Shown here: piece after piece, positions 5,454 through 5,935 of the stretch | Position numbering within the stretch: the stretch's first letter is position 1 | Layout: each line of letters starts with the position of its first letter | Assembly (NCBI GenBank): GCA_034003745.1 | Contig: JAVEYA010000128.1 | Location: 1 to 5,935, forward strand | Source: JAVEYA01 sp034003745 | GTDB lineage: Bacteria > Bacillota > Peptococcia > DRI-13 > PHAD01 | DNA length: 5,935 nt | Direction: 5' to 3' | Translations under genes and position numbers: made by a program | The notes under the pieces: model-generated | Databases searched by the model: none | What the model was told of the DNA's origin: nothing | What the model saw: the letters and a program-made list of their open reading frames with translations, nothing else

Positions 5454-5935
5454 CAATGCCTTTTCTGGCTTCCACGCCTTGGGTATAGTAATGCTTGATC
5501 TCGCGCATTTCCGTGACCAGATCGGCTTTGGCCAAGAGCTCCGGCGGCGCTCCCCGGCCCGTCAGGACCAGTTCCACACCCGGCGCCCTGTGGTCAATCA
5601 ACGCTTCCACCTCAGCCCAGGAAACCAGGCCGAAATGCAAAGCCACATTCAATTCGTCCAGTACCACCAAGTCGTATTCCCCGCTGGTGGCAGCTTCCCG
5701 CGCCGCGGCCATTCCACCCGCAATTAATTCCAGGTATTCGCTGGGCGGTTGGCCGGGCGGGAAGAATACCGCTACATCCCGCCATTTAGCCTCTTCTTCC
5801 GGGGACATGGCGCCCTCCTTGACGATGAAAAACGGCTTGCCCACAGTCTTTAAAGTCAGACCGGGCATTTTCGGCAGGATATTGTGCTCACTGTAAACCT
5901 TGCTTTCATAAACTGGAGGAACATCACCTTTTTCC
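5446..5935 (-). CDS. cobO: corrinoid adenosyltransferase (CobO/BtuR type), 5' end beyond the window
   Basis: The enzyme transfers the adenosyl group of ATP to cob(I)alamin or cob(I)yrinic acid diamide, making the adenosylcobalamin form used by radical mutases and dehydratases. It is cytoplasmic. 162 codons are visible. Recognised motifs, numbered in the fragment, are the Walker-B-like DLVVLDELN with VALHFG (88-102), VLTGRGAP (123-130) and ADLVTEMREIKH (137-148), ending in the family-typical QGVEARKGIE. The N-terminal P-loop (GKGKTT) that binds ATP is outside the window, and the reading frame stays open to the edge. An internal ATG at 5868 is therefore not the true start. Ahead of the Walker B motif a charged, proline-rich stretch (about 36-66) looks longer than in E. 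coli BtuR. Other cobalamin genes may lie upstream. The stop codon falls inside a tandem repeat, but the C-terminus appears complete. Confidence 0.93.
   Translation of the reverse strand, partial: EKGDVPPVYESKVYSEHNILPKMPGLTLKTVGKPFFIVKEGAMSPEEEAKWRDVAVFFPPGQPPSEYLELIAGGMAAAREAATSGEYDLVVLDELNVALHFGLVSWAEVEALIDHRAPGVELVLTGRGAPPELLAKADLVTEMREIKHYYTQGVEARKGIEN

Noticed and set aside
5295..5498. A 67-codon plus-strand frame (TTG start) across the cobO-PHP spacer
   Set aside because: It runs through three hairpins, a terminator and the end of cobO, starts with TTG and has no ribosome site. It is probably an accidental frame in structured or repetitive DNA.
5446..5868. A complete short CobO starting at the ATG at 5868
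   Set aside because: The frame stays open to the window edge and the N-terminal P-loop would be lost; the gene is cut by the window and not short.

Overview
The window reads as ordinary core chromosome of a Gram-positive-lineage anaerobe (Firmicutes/Bacillota). My best guess is a member of the Negativicutes of the Sporomusa type. The reasons are the rapZ-yvcK-whiA cluster (typical of Firmicutes), a clostridial 2[4Fe-4S] ferredoxin, sigma-54, a corrinoid adenosyltransferase, strong GGAGG-type ribosome sites, sigma-A-like -10 boxes and roughly 50% G+C by eye. The class assignment is inference. All six genes lie on the minus strand, so transcription runs from high to low coordinates.

Layout in the direction of transcription. 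(1) 5935-5446: 3' part of cobO (corrinoid adenosyltransferase), whose N-terminus lies outside the window. A strong intrinsic terminator follows at 5419-5381. (2) 5445-5183: a gene-free spacer holding a tandem 12-bp repeat at the cobO stop codon, the terminator, two further hairpins, an extended -10 promoter and a 16-bp palindrome. (3) 5182-1512: a tightly packed operon of PHP-domain metal-dependent hydrolase, rapZ (yvcJ), yvcK and whiA. Its junctions are 14 bp, a 4-bp ATGA overlap and a 29-bp overlap. (4) 1510-1218: a monocistronic-looking unit for a 55-residue ferredoxin, with its own promoter directly after the whiA stop and its own terminator. (5) 1217-1: an AT-rich regulatory spacer and then rpoN (sigma-54), cut by the window edge after 342 codons.

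How the genes work together: RapZ/YvcJ, YvcK and WhiA are a conserved trio that links the state of cell-wall precursors and carbon metabolism to division and envelope growth. YvcK binds UDP-sugars in characterised homologues, RapZ is a P-loop nucleotide-binding regulator, and WhiA is a DNA-binding division and sporulation factor. The PHP hydrolase leads the operon and is probably co-transcribed with them; its substrate is unknown. RpoN, the ferredoxin and CobO are separate transcription units.

I see no previously undescribed system, mobile element with a transposase, CRISPR array, tRNA or rRNA. The more interesting signals are regulatory or structural: a CodY-box-like palindrome upstream of rpoN, a possible insertion-sequence end at the cobO stop codon, a hairpin-rich and possibly dispersed repeat next to it, and an N-terminal membrane anchor on YvcK.
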